A program made the position numbers and the translations under genes. 9,709 bases of DNA from an uncultured Bacteroidota bacterium (lineage in GTDB: Bacteria; Bacteroidota; Bacteroidia; Chitinophagales; Chitinophagaceae), in contig CAINOM010000206.1 of NCBI GenBank assembly GCA_903851455.1, positions 1-9,709 on the forward strand, given 5' to 3'. Below are positions 7,677 to 9,709 of the stretch, piece after piece. A model generated the notes under the pieces. The model was not told where the DNA came from, ran no database searches, and saw only the letters and a program-made list of their open reading frames with translations. Position 1 is the first letter of the stretch. Every line of letters begins with the position of its first letter.

Positions 7677-7711
7677 AAGAAGCCCTGCAGTTGACAGCTG
7701 CAGGGCTTCTT
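7677..7711. terminator. Bidirectional intrinsic terminator between ffh and the OmpA lipoprotein gene
   Basis: A perfect 14-bp inverted repeat, AAGAAGCCCTGCAG (7677-7690) and CTGCAGGGCTTCTT (7698-7711), encloses a 7-nt loop. The arms end in pyrimidine-rich CTTCTT on both strands, followed by ATTTG on plus and GTTTA on minus. It lies 28 bp after the ffh stop and 18 bp from the stop of the convergent gene, so it probably serves both. Confidence 0.88.
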
Positions 7712-7729
7712 ATTTGAATGAATATCGGA

Positions 7730-8572
7730 TTACTTTTTCTCCATCAGATCAAAGAACTGGTCGAGACCCGGGAGGATAACGATCCTGGTCCTGCGGTTGG
7801 CAGCCCTGCCCTCTTCTGTGTCGTTTGACATTAAGGGCTTGTACTGCGCGCGGCCGGCAGCAGCCATGCGCGATGCAGGTATATTATAGTCATGCTGCAG
7901 TATGCGCACTACCGAGGTCGCACGCTTTACGCTAAGGTCCCAGTTGTCCACCAATATGCCTTCTTTGAAAGCTATTGAGTCGGTATGGCCTTCAACCATA
8001 AATTCGATCTCGGGATGTGCCAGCAGTACTTTTGCTACTTTGCCCAGTACTTCCTTAGCCTTAGCGTTTACCTCATACTTGCCGCTTTTGAACAGCATCT
8101 TATCGGAGATGTCTACGTATACCACACCCTTGTCGATCTTTATGTTGATGTCCTTATCGTCCATGTTACCGATAGCGCCTTTCAGGTTCATCATCAGGGC
8201 CATATTCATAGAGTCTTTGCGGGCCATTGCAGCCTGCATATCCTTTATATAAGCATCTTTTGCGCCCATGTTCTCAAGAAACTTATTGATGCTTTCGGCC
8301 TGTGAGCCGGAGAGCACAGACAGATCCCTCATATGGTTCATCATCTGTTCGTTGCTGGCTTTCTGGTCATTCAGCCGGTCGCGAAGCACGCCTATCATTG
8401 CATGGTAGAGCCTCGACGAGTCCATACAGTCATTATACCACTTCTTCTCCTGACCATATGCGCTATCCAGTTTAGCATACTTCTTTTTCTCTTCCTTCAT
8501 TTTCTTGGAGGAGACACAGGAAACCATAAAGAGTGCTGATACTGCGAATAACACTATGTGTTTTAATTTCAT
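7730..8572 (-). CDS. OmpA-family outer-membrane lipoprotein (peptidoglycan-binding)
   Basis: Envelope protein expected to anchor the outer membrane to peptidoglycan. The 280 residues start with a lipoprotein signal: MKLKHIVLFAVSALFMVSC, with lipidated Cys19. A charged, helical and probably coiled-coil region spans about 22-130 (KKMKEEKKKYAKLDSAYGQE and onward). The OmpA C-terminal domain covers about 146-270, with YVDISDKMLFKSGKYEV, VEGHTDS at 193-199, and NWDLSVKRA at 210-218, containing the Asp212 and Arg217 that in this family contact diaminopimelate. It ends AANRRTRIVI. All expected ligand residues are present. It is convergent with ffh across a shared terminator and codirectional with the exported protein gene 71 bp upstream, but has its own -7 element. 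Confidence 0.95.
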   Translation of the reverse strand: MKLKHIVLFAVSALFMVSCVSSKKMKEEKKKYAKLDSAYGQEKKWYNDCMDSSRLYHAMIGVLRDRLNDQKASNEQMMNHMRDLSVLSGSQAESINKFLENMGAKDAYIKDMQAAMARKDSMNMALMMNLKGAIGNMDDKDINIKIDKGVVYVDISDKMLFKSGKYEVNAKAKEVLGKVAKVLLAHPEIEFMVEGHTDSIAFKEGILVDNWDLSVKRATSVVRILQHDYNIPASRMAAAGRAQYKPLMSNDTEEGRAANRRTRIVILPGLDQFFDLMEKK

Positions 8573-8591
8573 AATATTTTTTTTAAGTGTG

Positions 8592-8599
8592 CAAAAATA
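8592..8599 (-). promoter_or_regulatory. -7 promoter element of the OmpA lipoprotein gene
   Basis: The minus strand reads TATTTTTG, a perfect TAnnTTTG match 19 bp before the ATG at 8572. The surroundings are AT-rich, but no TTG -33 box is seen at the normal spacing. Confidence 0.5.
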
Positions 8600-8643
8600 T
8601 AGAAAATGATTTGGGTAATATTGTTTGAAATGTTAAATTCAGA

Positions 8644-9033
8644 TCACGCGGCATTAATATTGTGCCGAGGCGCGCCGGGCGGCCCTCTCAGCCCGAAAGA
8701 ATATTGTGATGGCGGAAGTATAAAAGAAACAGCGTCTCCGCTCCTGACCTGATCACCATATACTTCGACCCTGCCCTCACAAAACGATACCCCAGGATGG
8801 TAGCCACAGTCGCCACCCATAAACCTGACTTTGATGCGAGTATTGTCCCTCGAAGAAATTTTGCATTTCAGGGAATAGCCCGAAAGCGCCGGAGACAACA
8901 ATTTCACATAAGATGAGCCATAGCCGCGTTGTTCGATTCCAGAAGCCGCAGGGGCGACCAGGGAAACGAAGAGGTTACAAACTAATAACAGTGCAACAAA
9001 AAGGGAACGAAGGAAAGAAACCTTTTTACTCAT
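8644..9033 (-). CDS. Exported protein of unknown function (129 aa)
   Basis: Not recognised. It begins with a clear Sec signal peptide: a basic start (MSKKVSFLRS), a long hydrophobic core (LFVALLLVCNLFVSLV) and probable cleavage near APAAS at about 27-31. The mature part, about 98 residues, is rich in Gly, Ser and basic residues and looks beta-stranded. It has three cysteines near 57, 76 and 85 (LKCKISS, GGDCGYHP, SFCEGR). The tail is Pro/Gly-rich (LRGPPGAPRHN). There is no lipobox and no T9SS sorting domain, so a periplasmic location is most likely. A perfect -7 element precedes it. The codirectional OmpA gene downstream suggests an envelope role, by position only. Confidence 0.72.
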   Translation of the reverse strand: MSKKVSFLRSLFVALLLVCNLFVSLVAPAASGIEQRGYGSSYVKLLSPALSGYSLKCKISSRDNTRIKVRFMGGDCGYHPGVSFCEGRVEVYGDQVRSGDAVSFILPPSQYSFGLRGPPGAPRHNINAA

Positions 9034-9046
9034 TTATAAACAAATG

Positions 9047-9054
9047 CAAAAGTA
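9047..9054 (-). promoter_or_regulatory. -7 promoter element of the 129-aa exported protein gene
   Basis: The minus strand reads TACTTTTG, identical to the element before the PCMD/T9SS gene, and lies 13 bp before the ATG at 9033. No TTG box is seen at the standard spacing. The match supports the start chosen for this otherwise unrecognised gene. Confidence 0.5.
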
Positions 9055-9122
9055 ACTCATTTAGTATGCGGGGCTCCGTTTTTTTATTCCACAACTGTTA
9101 ATATTCAATGCATCTGCCTTAG

Positions 9123-9168
9123 TACCTACCAAGTAGTAATCTTTATTACCTACCAAGTAGTAATCTTT
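9123..9168. repeat. Two-copy 22-bp direct repeat, 24-bp period, upstream of hicAB
   Basis: A 22-base sequence at 9123-9144 recurs without mismatch at 9147-9168, separated by AT. Each copy contains the dyad CTAC-CAA-GTAG (9126-9136 and 9150-9160) followed by TAATCTTT, close to a -7 element. A further short ATTACC follows at 9176-9181. Two adjacent sites about two helical turns apart suggest cooperative regulator binding, but this is inference. Confidence 0.8.
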
Positions 9169-9221
9169 GGTTTCATTACCAGATTACAACTATCCATTTA
9201 CCCCAAAAGATTTTAAAATGA

Positions 9222-9237
9222 GTATCAAATTTGATAC
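9222..9237. promoter_or_regulatory. Perfect 16-bp palindrome, candidate HicB operator
   Basis: GTATCAAATTTGATAC is its own reverse complement. Its right end overlaps the first three bases of the -7 element TACATTTG. It lies 25 bp before the hicA ATG. HicB antitoxins with DNA-binding domains are known to repress their own operon at palindromic operators, so this is a reasonable autoregulatory site; binding itself is inferred. Confidence 0.6.
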
Positions 9238-9242
9238 ATTTG
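9235..9242 (+). promoter_or_regulatory. -7 promoter element of hicAB
   Basis: TACATTTG is a perfect TAnnTTTG match 20 bp before the hicA ATG at 9263, predicting a short leader of about 14 nt. No TTG is seen at -33 spacing. Its position supports the short hicA start over the upstream in-frame ATG at 9218 and TTG at 9167. Confidence 0.55.
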
Positions 9243-9262
9243 CGATAACCGAAACTGCACTA

Positions 9263-9448
9263 ATGAAATCGAGCGAACCAGTGAGAAGGATAAAAGCCGC
9301 TGGATGGATTGAAATAAGACAAAAAGGAAGTCACAAAATATTTGTTCATAAGGACTATACCTACTCGCTTCCGGTGCCTGCCCATGGCACTAGGGAAGTT
9401 GCGACCGGTACTGCAAAGGCAATATTGAAACGCGCCGGCTTGAAATAA
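9263..9448 (+). CDS. hicA: HicA-family mRNA interferase toxin
   Basis: Small dsRBD-fold toxin of the type II HicAB module, which cleaves mRNA and slows translation until bound by HicB. From the ATG at 9263 it is 61 residues, the usual HicA size. It begins MKSSEPVRRIKAAGWIEIRQ, with the conserved KGSHKIF segment containing predicted catalytic His24, then VPAHG and the conserved end GTAKAILKRAGL. The frame is open upstream to the TTG at 9167, but the extra 32 residues have no family counterpart and would run through the palindrome and -7 element, so I reject them. The antitoxin follows after 44 bp, in the common toxin-first order. No strong ribosome binding site is visible. Confidence 0.92.
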   Translation: MKSSEPVRRIKAAGWIEIRQKGSHKIFVHKDYTYSLPVPAHGTREVATGTAKAILKRAGLK

Positions 9449-9492
9449 TTTTTTCACTTTTGTTTTGTTGTTTGTTTTAAACTTAGAGAAAA

Positions 9493-9709
9493 ATGAAGAA
9501 GATAGAATTGATAATCGAAAAAAATGATGGACTCCTCTGGGGAAGAGCAGAAGGTAAAGGCTGGATGCCCACACCCTATGGCACGACAATAGATGAAGTG
9601 ATTACAAATCTCAAAGACCTGGTGGAAGATTATGTAGCCCATGAAGGAAAAAATGATAAACAGTGGAGTAAAATAAAATGGAGCGATGTGGTATTTGATA
9701 TGAAATACG
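9493..9709 (+). CDS. hicB: HicB-family antitoxin (partial, cut by window end)
   Basis: Antitoxin that neutralises HicA and usually represses the operon. I translated from the ATG at 9493; 72 codons are open to the window edge. The start MKKIELIIEKNDGLLWGRAE, then KGWMPTPYGTTIDEVITNLK and DLVEDYVAHEGKNDKQWSK, matches the HicB N-terminal domain (partial RNase-H-like fold). The missing C-terminus would be expected to carry an HTH or RHH DNA-binding domain; this cannot be seen here. The reading frame is AT-rich with many AAA/AAT codons compared with ffh, consistent with a mobile module. Confidence 0.88.
   Translation, partial: MKKIELIIEKNDGLLWGRAEGKGWMPTPYGTTIDEVITNLKDLVEDYVAHEGKNDKQWSKIKWSDVVFDMKY

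Noticed and set aside
9123..9168. CRISPR-like repeat
   Set aside because: Only two copies separated by 2 bp, with no spacers and no cas genes; it is a short tandem repeat.
9167..9262. 32-residue N-terminal extension of HicA from the TTG at 9167 or the ATG at 9218
   Set aside because: The extension has no counterpart in HicA, and the DNA beneath it carries a direct-repeat end, a perfect palindrome and a promoter element. The ATG at 9263 gives the standard 61-aa family length.

Overview
The window looks like a chromosomal segment from a Bacteroidota bacterium, probably near Chitinophagaceae/Sphingobacteriia; the family is my inference. Three things point there: a C-terminal type IX secretion sorting domain, an outer-membrane TonB-dependent receptor with a carboxypeptidase-regulatory-like N-terminal domain, and Bacteroidota-style -7 promoter elements (TAnnTTTG) in place of sigma70 boxes. 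Shine-Dalgarno sequences are mostly weak or absent, as is usual in this phylum.

Layout. Positions 1-3156 (minus strand) hold a two-gene unit. A secreted PCMD-like/FN3/T9SS-sorted protein (1891-3156) is followed after 16 bp by a TonB-dependent receptor (1-1874). The receptor is cut at its C-terminus by the window edge and its frame stays open to base 1. A 135-bp divergent promoter region separates this unit from a plus-strand malate/L-lactate dehydrogenase-family (Ldh_2) oxidoreductase (3292-4368). Next comes a soluble GAF-domain sensor histidine kinase (4479-5675) with its own promoter and a degenerate ATP-binding domain. A 75-aa orphan protein, possibly antitoxin-like, lies convergently (5711-5938, minus). 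A 375-bp intergenic region with hairpins precedes ffh, the signal recognition particle GTPase (6314-7648). A strong bidirectional hairpin terminator separates ffh from a convergent OmpA-family lipoprotein (7730-8572, minus). Upstream of that lipoprotein on the same strand is an unrecognised 129-aa exported protein (8644-9033). At the right edge lies a HicAB toxin-antitoxin pair: hicA at 9263-9448 and hicB from 9493, cut by the window end.

How the genes work together. ffh and the OmpA lipoprotein are core housekeeping/envelope genes. The PCMD-like protein and the receptor probably act as a surface capture and uptake module. The most interesting regulatory architecture is in front of hicAB: a perfect 16-bp palindrome touching a perfect -7 element, and about 80 bp further upstream a 22-bp sequence repeated twice with a 24-bp period, each copy holding a small dyad. 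I saw no CRISPR array, tRNA, rRNA, transposase or phage gene, and no clear new multi-gene system.
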